Notes: generated by a model not told the origin, from the letters alone. Numbered from the stretch's first letter, positions 48,153 to 58,533 are shown. The stretch is 64,000 bases of DNA from Persicaria tinctoria (GCA_037127255.1 JBANSL010000009.1:1360001-1424000); one strand, 5' to 3'. A program made the numbers and translations.

Positions 48153-48359
48153 GTTCACTACAAAAAAAAAGAAATTTGCTTCGGCAAAAAGCCGTGGCAA
48201 AAGGCCATCATGGGGTGGCAAAAGGCATCTAGCTTCGGCTAAGCTACGGTAAATGAGGGGGTGGCGAAATGTGGGGTGACAAAATTTGGTAGTTTCGGCA
48301 AACATCTGTAGCAAGAAACTTAGCGACGCCAAGCTGCCGTAGCTAAATCGTGGGTGGAA

Positions 48360-48412
48360 AATTAAAAAAAAACCCTGCTTTTTAGCCCAGGTTCTTCATA
48401 CCCGGGCTAAAA
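48360..48412. repeat. Short palindrome in Pack-CACTA
   Basis: CTTTTTAGCCC and GGGCTAAAAAG (about 48378-48412) form an 11-bp inverted repeat just inside the 5' subterminal region. Confidence 0.7.
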
Positions 48413-48479
48413 AGTCCAATATTTTTATTAAAAAAAAGTATTTCACACAGCTTACATATATAATAAAATTTAATTAATT

Positions 48480-48677
48480 ATACAAAATTTACATATATAA
48501 TAAATTTTAATTAATTTTATAAAATTTCCATACAAATGAAGCTGCTCCAAGCTTGCATAGTCATCCAAGATTGTAATTATACAAAATTTACATATATAAT
48601 AAAATTTAATTAATTTTACAAAATTTACATACAAATGAAGCTGCTCCAAGCTTGCATAGTCATCCAAGCATTGTAAT
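48480..48677. repeat. About 98-bp tandem duplication in Pack-CACTA
   Basis: Two copies of an AT-rich unit each containing GAAGCTGCTCCAAGCTTGCA (48538 and 48636) and TACAAAATTTACATATATAA. The minus-strand frame DDYASLEQLHLY occurs twice because of it and is unlikely to be a gene. Confidence 0.8.
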
Positions 48678-49319
48678 AAGCTAAAACTTTTGTCAACCTA
48701 AAACACATCTTGTTATGCATCGGTCTATTACACATTTACATCATAAAATCTGTCTTCACTCTTCAATACTCAGTTAAATTTATATCTCTTATGTTCACAC
48801 ATGTCCTAGCAAAGCCATTACCAGGAATAGCCACACCACTCGAAGAAAGCAAATATAAGATGACTGATTCTAATATTCAACGGGACCGTTCTCCAAAAGT
48901 CCTTGTAACCAACATAGAGGGATGAAAACAAATTCAGCAAGTGTATAGAAAAGAGCAAAATAATAACAAACAGAAAGTGCTAATAACAAATAGAAACAAT
49001 TTGCAAGAAGAAGACTGAATCAAGGCAGGCAACAATGCATAACTAAGAAGAAATCTTAAATAGTGTTAGATGGAACTAAAGGCTGAACCTGTTTATTGTT
49101 ATTTCCCAAAAAAGAAAGACCAATGAAACGTGTCATGTGCACATAGCATTGATGTTAGAGTAAGGCTCCCAAGCATAGAAACATTCACCAAACACAGTTT
49201 TTCAGTCATATGCAGGAGTTGAGCATGCAGGGATGATGATGAACCAAATATATTAACATCAGTGATGTCTTGCTTAGTTTCACAAAATCATATAATATCA
49301 AAAAATAAGTACTTGAACT

Positions 49320-49610
49320 AACTGAAGCGTCTCTCTCTGAGTGGTTGCTTTTTTCTCTGCTTCAATTCGAGCATCTTCAATACTGTTCTTGCTCCATATG
49401 CATAAGGACCTACACAAGCACAAGGCATGAGAAACCACTAATAGAGATGAGAGTATCCCCTTCCCTTAATACACACATTTCACATTCAAATTGGTCAATA
49501 GAAGGAAAAATCAGACCTGCAACATGGTCTTTTCTTGTTGTTGCTTATCAACCAGTGTTTGCTGAAGATGAGCAAGATCTTCCTCTAATTGCTCAACCTG
49601 ACCAAATACA
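49320..49610 (-). pseudogene. Captured RabGAP C-terminal coiled-coil exons
   Basis: On -: VFGQVEQLEEDLAHLQQTLV with DKQQQEKTMLQ (about 49600-49515), an intron, then VLMHMEQEQ and EDARIEAEKKATTQRETLQ (about 49415-49322), frame-broken. This resembles the C-terminal coiled coil of plant TBC RabGAPs (VLMRVEQEQ...TEDAR type). It lies downstream of the TBC exons in correct order and strand. Confidence 0.7.
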
Positions 49611-49869
49611 TTTTCTTTATTTGTTCATAGAAAAAGATGCTCAGACAGACAGGTGCAAACTGTAAATGAAAAAGACAATATGCATTACTATACAACATAA
49701 ATTAGGTAAGAAAAAAGAGAGGTTTTCCTTTCAATAAAACATGCAAAATAGGATTCAAGTGCAAAAATTTCTTGATCGACCTTTTGAAGGGAACATTTTA
49801 CACCAAATTAAGCACAAGTTTTAGTTGTTTCACATATGCTGATTGCTGAATACTAGCACATATGCATCA

Positions 49870-49872
<3 letters not shown>

Positions 49873-49964
<92 letters not shown>
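49873..49964. repeat. (TA)n microsatellite
   Basis: About 46 perfect TA units inside the Pack-CACTA. Confidence 0.95.
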
Positions 49965-49967
<3 letters not shown>

Positions 49968-50239
49968 GAATATAGCCTATCAAGTCTGTCATTCATGAGA
50001 TAAAATTTCACCAGACTACCTTTAACAGACTACCTAGGAAAAAATGTTTTTCTTCAAGCAAATTACACATGTTGATTGCTAATCGTTTTTCTTGAAGCAA
50101 ATTGCACATTTCTACCTTTTACCGGACTACCTGGAAAAAAAATATTTTTATGATATTACCTCATCTGGAGGTTCTAAAACCAATATCATAATTTTTTTTA
50201 ACAAGAAAATAGAGGCTTGCCAAAAAAGAAACAAGATAA

Positions 50240-51340
50240 ATAACCTATTACTCTAGATCTTGAATAGAATCTTCTTCAAGATCACCACAACAGTACTTCT
50301 TGGAAAGGATGGATCTGCAAGTACATGGTCAATAATTTTTATTTCTTTCTTGGACATTGGTGTAAATGGTCAATATTAAGACAACAATACTCTTCACGAA
50401 CATGATTATAGAAGATCAGTCCAAGTTTATTTGTCTTCTTACCATACAACTCTATCAATGTTTGTGTTGTACAAAAGTGCACCACACGGTTCCCTTCAAA
50501 TAAAAGTATATCCCACACCCGCAGAACTGGTTACATAAAACCCAATGAGGAAATAGCATGTCATAGTTATTGCAAAGGAAGTATACAAACAACAAAATCA
50601 AGAGCTCTGATATAGTTGAGGCTGAAGAAGCTGAATATCACAATTAAGAATAGAAATAGCTCACCACTTTACCATGGAAAGAAACCAAGGTGATGATATC
50701 CAAGTCATCTGCACTCCCAAGTAATCCAGATGATTAATTGCGAGAAATTGATGAATAAGTCAATAACTTGGATATCATATTTCATAGATCTGCGCTATTA
50801 TTGTTCAGTGTACAATCAGCTAGGGGAAAAACCCATCCATTTTAGGAAAGACTTCACATATCACCTCCTCAAAGACAAGCTGATCAACCTTTGTAGACAA
50901 AATAGACTGATTAATACTCATAAAGACTAACTAAGAGAGACACTACTTCCAATTCAAATAATATTACATAAGTATCTGCACTGCACATACTTCTACATTT
51001 GGTTATGGTCAAATAAAAAAAATGGCAATTGCACCACATTGTATACAGAGAAAGATAATTTGACATGGAAATTAGATGCAAGAGATTCAAGCATATTGTA
51101 TGTATAATATCCATCAAAGTATTCTTCAATAACTCCCACCAAAGTCCTGGTGAAGTTCCAAATAAAACTAATAAAAACAGTAGAGGATGAACAGTTAGAA
51201 TTAACAACATCAAACACAAGATTTGCATTGTAACATAAAACTTGATTTTTAACATACCAAAAAGCATTTTCTTCCGACATCAAAAGAAGAAATAGTCCAG
51301 CAAAGAAATTCATAGTCTGGATACTTTGCAAAAGCCAAAT
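50240..51340 (-). pseudogene. Captured TBC-domain RabGAP exons with introns
   Basis: On -, in order: MNFFAGLFLLLMSEENAF (51313-51257) with a GT donor; TLVGVIEEYFDGYYTYNMLE (exon from 51146 after AG); VDQLVFEEVICEVFPKM (from 50888); HLDYLGVQMTWISSPWFLSM (about 50740-50680) with GT; VLRVWDILLFEGNRVV continuing to TLIELY (about 50528-50447) with GTAAG; and a decayed exon near 50330-50260. These are consecutive blocks of the plant TBC/RabGAP domain (AMNFFAGLLLLLMPEENAFW, VLRVWDVLLFEGNRV types). RabGAPs speed GTP hydrolysis by Rab GTPases. Introns are retained, so capture was at DNA level. The catalytic Arg finger region upstream (IxxDxxR) was not found. Confidence 0.85.
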
Positions 51341-52540
51341 CTCAAAACATCAAGACATTGATTAAATCAAAAGGAAAAAAGTTACATGAGAATATAATCA
51401 GCATAGAAGGAAACTAACATGGCATGGTTATCCAAAAGCAGATAAAAGTTATGTAGCAGAAATAGGCATTTCTTTTTTTAGCATAGCAACATATGTTATG
51501 ACAATGCTATAACTAGACAAGTTGCAATGACACTTTTAGCAAACACACTTGCACAATATTAGTCAAAAAAGGATTTAAACCCTACAATCACTAACTGTGA
51601 ATATGAATACACTTACAATACAAGACTCTCACAAAATTTTACTCCAATACTACATGGAACAGAGAGCAAACAAGTAACATGAAGGCAATATTAAGAATTT
51701 AAGAAATTAAGCATGGTAACCAGTTTACTTTTTATTGTCATATAAGGTCTTTATGTCGAGCTCAACAAATTAAGCATGGGTTCTCTCTACTTTGCAAGTT
51801 TAACGACATCAAACTACACTTTAACTTCTAAAGATTTTCGCTCCCACCAATATATTATTCATTTTACAAGTCTAGTTCGACTAGACTAAACATAAACATT
51901 TAATTCAGTTGATAAATCGATCCTAAAAGTCTGATTGAACAGCTATGCAGTTGAATTCACTACCAATCAGAAATTGCTTGACAAAATAAGTGAAAAAAGT
52001 GATTGATTAAACAAATAGAACAAAGAAACATGAAAAATTGAAGGATGAAAAACCCTATAAATGAAGAAAGGTTACCGATTGGAAGGGAAATCGATCCAAT
52101 CACGGCCTTTTCAGAAGAGAAAGCGACCTTTGACGACGCCTGTGCAGGGGCCCGGCTGAGGGGGTCGAAGGCGAGGCTCTCGGGACCCTGACCTTGTTGA
52201 AGAACTGAAACCCTCTCTCCACCGAGGCACTGCTTGTTTTCCTTTGTCCATGTCGAACTTCCTTCAATGAGAAGGAGAACCAGAAGGACGATGGATCGAG
52301 AGATTGAAGAGTTTGGAGAGCTTCCACTAGTCACCAATGGCTGGCGGACGAAGATGAACAAGGATGAGGAAGGAGAAAGGAGGAAAGGCGGACAGATCTG
52401 AAATAGAGAGGAGATAGACGAAATGAGAAGCGAGTGCCGGGTTAGGGGTTTTCGGATCTGAAAAGGAGCGGAGTGAGGGACGAGGAGATGAGTGGTAGGT
52501 TTTAAGCTAGGGTTAGGGATTTTCATATTTATTTATTTTT
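51341..52540 (-). other. Upstream part of captured DNA in Pack-CACTA
   Basis: 51341-51950 is intron-like and AT-rich. 51960-52527 is an open, more GC-rich stretch on - of 188 codons (from MKIPNPSLKPTTHLL) that could be a captured leader or first exon, of the RabGAP or of another gene. I do not recognise it. Confidence 0.35.
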
Positions 52541-52785
52541 TTAAAAAAATAGAAGGTTTAGCCACGGCAAATCCTTTCCGTTGCTAGAAAGCGTGGCAAT
52601 GTTTTTGCATTTTTGTAGTGTTGCTTCGGCAACCCTTGCCGAAGCTAGCATCGGTGGCAAATGGGTATCAATTGCCACGACAAGCTCTTGCCGAAGCTAC
52701 CATCAATGGCAAAAGGTATCTATTGCCACGGCAAGCCCCCTGCCGAAGCTATGTAGCGTGGCGAATTTCATTATTTTTTGTAGTG
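52541..52785 (+). repeat. 3' subterminal region and TIR of Pack-CACTA, with an extra internal TIR-like end
   Basis: Repeats of GCCGAAGCTA and TTGCCACGGCAAG lead to TTTTTTGTAGTG at 52785. A second CACTA-like end, TTTTTGTAGTG, occurs at 52610-52620 after GCCACGGCAAATCC, as if an older end were retained internally. Confidence 0.7.
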
Positions 52786-52788
52786 GTT

Positions 52789-52957
52789 GTTACTATTACG
52801 TCAAGTACAACGTGGTTCAATAACGATATAAGTGAGTGATAAATAAATAAGCGTTAATGCCTTGTAGTGAGAATTAAGTAATCATTGTTTTATATCATTC
52901 GAAGAATGGTATGTGTTAAGTGAATATTTTATCCTTATGAAATATTTTATACAAGTG

Positions 52958-53050
<93 letters not shown>

Positions 53051-53680
53051 TATGTGCGTGTGTGTATGTGTGGGTGACGGTGATCACTATTCTTTTCCGT
53101 TTCATTTTCCATTTCATTTGGAAATATGATTCTTCAGAAATTCTGTTTCTCAGATATCTAATGTTATTGGACTATCCTATTCCTATTTCTTTTAAGTGTC
53201 TAAAGATCCACAAGAAATTCATTTTCTTTTCATTCGCTAGTTCTTCACCGAACTAACCAACCGTGTTGTGAAATGGTTGACTGGTGTGCCTCGTCTGCAT
53301 ACGATGTACATTAGTCAAATTTTGCAGGTTAGGTAAGGAGGCCTTGAAGAGTTGACATTGTACAAGTAAAGATTTTAAACACTTTGTTATATAATAAAGT
53401 CTTTCAAATTTCTATACTTTATGTATGAAATTTTACTTTATCATACAAGATTACGGTGAATATATATAAAAGTTTTACACCATGTTTAATGATAAAAACC
53501 GTACTTCATGTCTTCCGCTGTCATTCTTTTAAATTATTTATTTATTTATTTATTTATCTTCTTGTTTATGGGAGCATGTTTGCATGTTCCTATAAGCCTA
53601 AGGTAATTATGAGGACAGTAAAGTCTGAATGATTACTGGCGCTGCAACATCCCTTTTTGGATTATAAAAGGGGGTGTCAC
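52789..53680. other. Right part of the LTR-like element, no gene
   Basis: AT-rich with a TG microsatellite at 52959-53046. No coding similarity. It ends at GGGGGTGTCACA. Confidence 0.5.
52959..53046. repeat. (TG)n microsatellite
   Basis: About 44 TG units. Frames of alternating His-Thr or Val-Cys over it are artefacts. Confidence 0.95.
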
Positions 53681-53686
53681 AGATTC

Positions 53687-54130
53687 AACATACATAAAGC
53701 TCTCAGCAATTTTATGATTCGTCAAATTAAGCATCCAACATCTTACCATAGAGTCCGCTCTCATCCAATTTTAAAACTCTTCACTCCCATCCGGAGGTTC
53801 CACACAACTACAGGTTATAAAGCCTAATTTTGCTTTCGCACCAAGTGCCCTTCTTATGCCACGACTCCAGCTTGTGAAATTCAATCCATTGAAATGGTTT
53901 GACACTAAAACCATCCCAGGATGATCTGAGTTTGAAAGAAAATACGGATTGATATGAGCTCCAGTCATACCTTGAGCTACGTCGCCAAATTGTATTCCAT
54001 TTGGGGGAAAATTCCATCCCCGAGTTCCACCAGCAGGTGGTGTAACAACAATAAATGTCCCGTGACCAGCGCCACCATCTCCCTGAACTCCAGATCCAGA
54101 TCCTTCTCCATGTTGATTTCCAGATCCTCG
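53687..54130 (-). pseudogene. Copia B gag N-terminal part
   Basis: On - a gag start-like segment AGRGSGNQHGEGSGSG leads into NPYFLSNSDHPGMVLVSNHF then FTSWSRGIRRALGAKAKLGF (Retrotran_gag_3-type block), a TAA after GSEEF (53771-53773), and continues as NWMRADSMV and IAESFMYVES to the insertion point. The rest of gag is at 45355. The open frame extends upstream to an ATG at 54247, but that part lies in leader or LTR sequence. Confidence 0.75.
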
Positions 54131-54330
54131 TCCTGCCACTGCATCAAAGACGATAACCAGATCTGTACCTTTTTCGCGATCAACAATATATACAAAGTTG
54201 TAGAATGGTAGAATTGATGTAAAGTCTTCCTTGAGGGTTTCATTCATTGATCAATCATATATATATGTTACCAGGTATTGGGCCTTTGGGCCCACTATAC
54301 AATATGAGACCTATGTAATCTATCAAACCC
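54131..54330 (-). other. Junction between copia A pol and copia B gag
   Basis: On -: after the end of copia A RNase H comes a purine tract ACGGGGGTT, then TGATAGATTACATAGGTCTC and a GGGCCCAAAGGCCC palindrome, then a weak primer-site-like TGGTTATCGTC before the gag start. It may hold remains of the copia A 3' LTR start. It does not match the copia B 3' LTR. Confidence 0.4.
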
Positions 54331-56104
54331 CCGTAGACGAAAGTGGAGGGTCCCGTACTGTGAGACTGGACTGAAAATCAAGGAACAACTGCCGAGGTAA
54401 ACCCTTGGTGAAGATATCAGCGTACTGATAGGAGGACGGGACATGAAGAACACGAAGATGTCCAAGAGCAACCTTGTCCCGAACGAAGTGTAGATCGAGC
54501 TCAATGTGCTTCGTTCGCTGATGCTGGACTGGGTTGCTGGCCAGATAGACGGCGGAGACGTTGTCAGTGTAGACCAGGGTGGCATTCTGAAGATGGTAGC
54601 GGAGCTCAAGAAAGAGATTAAGCAGCCAAGAGCACTCGGAGACAACGTTGGCGACACCTCAGTACTCTGCCTCGGCGCTAGAGCGAGACACCACAGACTG
54701 TCGCTTGGCGGACCACGACATAAGGGTGTCATTGAGGAAGACACAGTAGCCAGATGTGGAGCGACGTGTGTCAGGACAACTACCCCAATCCGCATTAGTG
54801 TAAGCGACGAGGTCAAGCCGAGAGGAAGGGGTGATTGTGGTGCCCGGCTCGAGGATACCGCTGATGTACCGGATGATTCGCTTCAAGTCCTGAAAGTGCG
54901 GTTCCCTGGGCGCATGCATGAACAGGCAGATCTGCTGAACGGCGTAATTGATGTCTAGCCTAGTGAACGTAAGATACTGCAATGCACCGGCGAGGCTCCG
55001 GTAGAACGTCGGATCATCAAAAAAAGAACCAGAGTGAGCACTGAGCTTGTTGGAAGTATCCACAAGGGTGACAACTGGCTTACAGTTACTCATCTTGGCC
55101 CGAGCAACAATCTCGGCAGCATACTTACTCTGAGATAGAAACAGCCTAGACGCATGACGCTGCACGACAACTCCCAAGAAGTAAGACAACGGACCCAGAT
55201 CTGACATGGCGAACTCGGCACTCAATTGGGAAATAATAGACGTCCGAAGAGCATCAGAAGAGGAAGTGAGGATGATGTTGTCGACATATAGTAACAAAAA
55301 GGCAATGTTTGTGCCTCTGCGATAGATAAACAGAGACGTATCTGAGCGGCTACCAACGAAGCCCAAGTGTAGCAGATGAGAAGCAAAGCGCTGGAACCAG
55401 GCCCGCGGAGCCTGTTTCAGACCATACATAGAGCGATTCAGGAGATAAACGTGTTTGGGACGATGAGGATCAGCGAACCCCGACGGCTGAAACATGTAAA
55501 CTATCTCATTCATATGACCATGCAAAAAGGCGTTCTTGACATCCAACCGATGAATAGCCCAATGTCGCGATAACGATAAGCTCAATACCACTCGGATAGT
55601 GACAGACTTGACCACGGGGATGAATGTCTCATCACAATCAATACTTGCCTGCTGAGACTGACCGTTAACCAGCAGACGAGCTTTGTAGCGCTCCAACGAC
55701 CCATCAGAGCGGAACTGGTGGCGGAAGAGCCACATGCAGCGAATGTCGTTCGCTTTAGGAGGGCGAGGAACTAGAACCCATGCAACATTCCTTGTCAGGG
55801 CCCTGTATTCCTCGAGCATAGCCGCCTGCCAATTCGGGTCGAGAAGGGTTGTTTTGTGGGAGGCTGGGATGGGGGAAAGAGAGGTCGGGTTTGAGGTAGG
55901 AGGGAGTTGGTATGTGGTTGGGGTGAGAGGAGGCATTGCGGCGGGCGCGGCAAACGGCTGCGGTCGCGGCAAGATGGCCGCGACGGGTTGATATGCCACG
56001 GGCGCAGCATGATGCTGTGGCCGCGACATCTGGTGTGACGGGGGGGGGGGGGGGGGTAAATTCGGAGTTTGCAGGAGAGGGTATCGTGGGGTGATAGGTG
56101 GCAT
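54331..56104 (-). pseudogene. Copia A reverse transcriptase and RNase H, YVDN at active site
   Basis: On -: Pro-rich linker, then WQAAMLEEYRALTRNVAWVL, RLDVKNAFLHGHMNEIVYMF, SMYGLKQAPRAWFQRFASHL, and LLLYVDNIILT where the family has YVDD: the second catalytic Asp is Asn. RNase H: AYTNADWGSCPDTRRSTSGY (TNAD for the usual TDAD), SWSAKRQSVVSRSSAEAEY, then a TGA at 54659-54661 and continuing homology (VYTDNVSAVYLASNPVQHQR, KHIELDLHFVRDKV, YADIFTKGLP) to about 54340. Confidence 0.85.
56040..56057. repeat. Poly-G tract
   Basis: A run of G in the Pro-rich linker of copia A. The frame changes in this neighbourhood, consistent with slippage or assembly error. Confidence 0.85.
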
Positions 56105-56145
56105 TCATAGAGACGATCTGCCGAGGTCTGAACACTCCAGAGATT

Positions 56146-56940
56146 CTACGGGTGTGCGGTCTGGTGGTAGCAGGAGGGGGTGGTGGTGGGGGCGGTGTAG
56201 GGGGGAGAGGCAGGAGCACCGGTAGAGCTATGGGGAAGGAGAAAGTGTGGAAAGGGAGACTCTGACTCAGTCTGAGACATAGGAGGTGTCGAAGATGGGG
56301 GAGCAGGAGAAGAGAAGGGAAAGCGAGACTCATCAAAAGTAACAAGACACGACACAATAAGCTTATGGCTCAGAACATCGAGGCAAAGGTAACCACGATG
56401 ATCAGACAGATAGCCTAGGAAGACACATGGAGTGGAGCGCAGATGAAGCTTGTGTGGGGCGGTGGAGGACTGGTTTGGGAAGCACAAGCACCCGAAGGTA
56501 CGAAGGTAATCATACCTAGGCAAGGCGCAATAGAGGGCCTAAGTTGGCGAGCGATGGTATAGGGTAGTAGATGGGAGAATGTTGAGGAGATAAAATGTGG
56601 TTGATAAGGCGTGAGACCAATAGGTAAGGGGAATAGATGTGTGAAAAAGGAGAGAGCGCATCATGTTGGTTATGGTTCTAATTATTCGTTCGACCTTTCC
56701 ATTCTGCTGGGAAGTATAGAGGCTAGACAACCGATAGGAGATCCCATTTGTGGTGAAGAAAAAGTGAAAGTCTCTGTTGTCAAATTCACGGCCATTGTCA
56801 CATTGGAAGCATTTGATGGATGTTTGAAACTGTGTTTTGATGTGGGCATGGAACTTGACAAAGATAGGAAATACTTGGGACTTGAAATGCAATAGGAAGA
56901 CCCATAAGAAATGAGTGTAATCATCAAGAAACAATAGGTA
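56146..56940 (-). pseudogene. Copia A integrase, 5' cut by CACTA-2
   Basis: On - from the CACTA boundary: LFLDDYTHFLWVFLLHFKSQ (first Asp), IKCFQCDNGREFDNRDF (second Asp), TSQQNGKVERIIRTI (Glu), then PLTYWSHALSTTFYLLNILP. An in-frame TAG at 56539-56541 follows RSPT, and YDYLRTFGCLCFPNQ with PCVFLGYLSDHRGYLC continue in the same frame to 56146. Confidence 0.85.
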
Positions 56941-57680
56941 CACTACAACAGAAAGGGTTATTAGCGACCAAAGTTTTAGTGACAAATTATTATTCCTCGA
57001 TAGATGTTGTATTTTGCGACGAACATAACCACTCCTCATAAAATTGGACGAGAACATTAGCGAGGAACCTATATTCCTTGCTACAAATGACAATCAACAA
57101 CAATTTTTTTGGTTCATCACTAATTGTTGTTATGCTGTTGTCGTCTAAAGTGTAAGAGCAATCGCGACAAATTTAAAGTTTTTATTGAGGAATATTTTCA
57201 TCGCAAAAAATACATTTATCGAGGAAAGTTCAATTTTGTCGTTAAATACTTGGTGGGAATTATGCAAACTCTGCCAAATTTATTAGCGATAAATATTTGA
57301 ATGTCTCGCTAACATTATGTGTTTCTAGAGAAAATAATTTGTCGCAAAAAATATCAATTAGTGAGGACATTCCATTTCGTCGCTATTTGTATGTGTTAAA
57401 ATTGAGAAAATGCCCCAAATTCAATTGTGAGAAAAGTTTAAATTCCTCGCCAATAGTTTATATTTTACGAGGAACATTTTTCTCCTTATAACAACCATAC
57501 AACAAGGAATAACAATTTCTTCACTAATGGTATGGAGAAAACTTTGGTACAAGTGCATAACTATAAGACGATAAAAGTATATTTTCATCGCAAAAGTACA
57601 CGTTTGACGATGAATGATTTCATGTTGAAAAACTATTTGCCGATCGAGAAAGTATTAATTTCATCGCGAAAGTACAGTTT
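56941..57680 (+). repeat. 5' TIR and subterminal region of CACTA-2
   Basis: The TIR is followed by many short degenerate motifs such as TTAGCGAC, CGAGGAA, TCATCGCAAAA and TTCGTCGC spaced over about 700 bp. This is the binding-site-like pattern of CACTA ends, with motifs unlike those of CACTA-1. Confidence 0.6.
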
Positions 57681-57833
57681 GATTATTTTGTCCTGACATT
57701 GCCATATATGTTAATATTTTCTGGATGTGTTGCCATTTGATAGGTTTTTGAGCATTTGTTGTTTTTGTTTTGGCATATCAAATCAGCCAATTGTCTACTA
57801 CTTTGCGCAAGCAATTTCAATTAAATACAGATT

Positions 57834-57903
57834 AGCCTATGCAGGACTCGAACCCGCATCTTTGTGCATGAGCACGTCGCTCTGCCATTTGAGCTAATAT
57901 GCT
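57834..57903 (-). tRNA. tRNA-like sequence, possible pseudo-tRNA with CAU anticodon
   Basis: On -: acceptor-like AGCATAT pairs with ATAGGCT (one mismatch), D arm GCTC/GAGC, T arm GCGGG-TTCGAGT-CCTGC. At 70 nt it is about two bases short, and the anticodon arm is poor (GTGC-TCAT-GCAC), so a working tRNA is doubtful. It lies inside CACTA-2. It may be a nuclear pseudogene or an organelle-derived piece. Confidence 0.4.
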
Positions 57904-58533
57904 TACAAATTTGACAGAACAAACTCCGGTATTTCAACCACAAAACATTGAAACAAGGATAATTTCTCCTCAAACATTGTGTGCTCAACTTCAGATCAGT
58001 CACAAGGCTCTTTTTGCTGCCTAGGGCTGCAATCAACCTCAACTTGTGCACTTCATTCTCATATGTCATGATATTTAAATCATTTTATCCAACAAACACA
58101 AGCCAGCAGCAATGACATCGAAAATTACTTACCCAAGTCCACCATAAAAATTGTAATGCTTATATGTATACTCTGCATCTAGATTCATGTGAATCTGTAG
58201 ATCTGTAAATCTGTAATCCTATAAATCTGAAATTTGTAAGTTTGTAATATGTAAATCTGTAATTCTGTAAATAAAACCCAAACCAAGTTTCAGTTCCTCG
58301 ACCATTTCGAACATTACTGCGGGTAACAAAGAGCAAATTCAGGTACTGTGATAATGAAATTGAAATTTGTATGGTTAATATCCTATGAATTTCTGATTCT
58401 GACTACATACTCCTCTCCCCTTCTTCAAATGCAGCAAATCTGCTGTCTGTAACTTTATAATATTCATAGAAATTATTGTGATTTGCCATTAAAATTTCAT
58501 GCTAATCGGTTGCTTAATGTTGTAGTATTGAAG
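57904..58533. other. Spacer before importin-alpha fragment
   Basis: AT-rich, with repeated CTGTAAATCTGTAA strings at about 58190-58270. Possibly captured intron sequence of the importin gene. No other feature. Confidence 0.4.

Larger units (their letters stand above)
48156..52785 (-). mobile_element. Pack-CACTA: non-autonomous CACTA carrying RabGAP gene fragments
   Basis: Ends CACTACAAAAAAAAAG (48156) and TTTTTTGTAGTG (to 52785), flanked by the 3-bp TSD GTT (48153-48155 and 52786-52788). Subterminal regions hold GCTTCGGC, GCCGTGGC and CCGAAGCTA motifs at both ends, a family related to but not the same as CACTA-1. There is no transposase. Between about 49320 and 51340, minus-strand exons and introns of one host gene are found in gene order. 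Strand here is that of the captured gene. Confidence 0.85.
45361..53681. mobile_element. LTR-like element (probable large solo LTR) in copia B gag
   Basis: It starts TGAAATACCCCCGACTG, ends GGGGGTGTCACA, and is flanked by the 5-bp duplication GATTC (45356-45360 and 53682-53686). Without the nested CACTA it is about 3.7 kb. No internal coding region, primer-binding site or second LTR was found, so a solo LTR fits best. Read on - it begins TGTGACACCCCC, a common start of plant Ty3/gypsy LTRs, but a + TATA-like TCTATATAAGGGG at about 46893 argues the other way, so strand is left open. Confidence 0.7.
40862..54130 (-). mobile_element. Copia B: Ty1/copia element, minus strand, split by nested insertions
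   Basis: On -: gag N-terminus (about 54130-53687), interrupted by the LTR-like element at 45361-53681, then gag, protease, integrase, RT and RNase H (45355-41100), a polypurine tract and a 3' LTR (41063-40862). The gag reading resumes exactly across the insertion: VES ends before it and ARELWNEI follows when one copy of the GATTC duplication is removed. Multiple stops occur. No 5' LTR matching 40862-41063 was found, so the 5' end is lost. Confidence 0.85.
54331..56940 (-). mobile_element. Copia A: 3' half of a Ty1/copia element, minus strand
   Basis: It contains integrase from the first catalytic Asp onward, the linker, RT and RNase H. The 5' part is cut off at 56941 by the start of CACTA-2 (TIR CACTACAACAGAAAGGG). 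It is a different copy from copia B, since the two overlap in RT and differ strongly. Several stops, a frameshift and an altered RT active site make it inactive. Confidence 0.8.

Noticed and set aside
51960..52526. 188-codon minus frame in Pack-CACTA as a membrane protein gene
   Set aside because: Hydrophobic stretch lies at the end in intron-like sequence; more likely captured leader or exon plus intron read-through.
27973..52620. One giant CACTA from the TIR at 27973 to the end at 52620
   Set aside because: Flanking triplets (CTA and TTG) do not match, and 48156-52785 is independently bounded with a GTT duplication.
52882..53256. Frames encoding runs of His-Thr or Val-Cys
   Set aside because: Produced by the TG microsatellite.
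54131..57093. Copia A and copia B as one element
   Set aside because: Both contain their own RT and RNase H with clearly different sequences, so two copies are present.
57000..57093. N-terminal extension of the copia A integrase frame beyond 56940
   Set aside because: This part is CACTA-2 terminal sequence read through by chance; integrase homology begins at LFLDDYTH.
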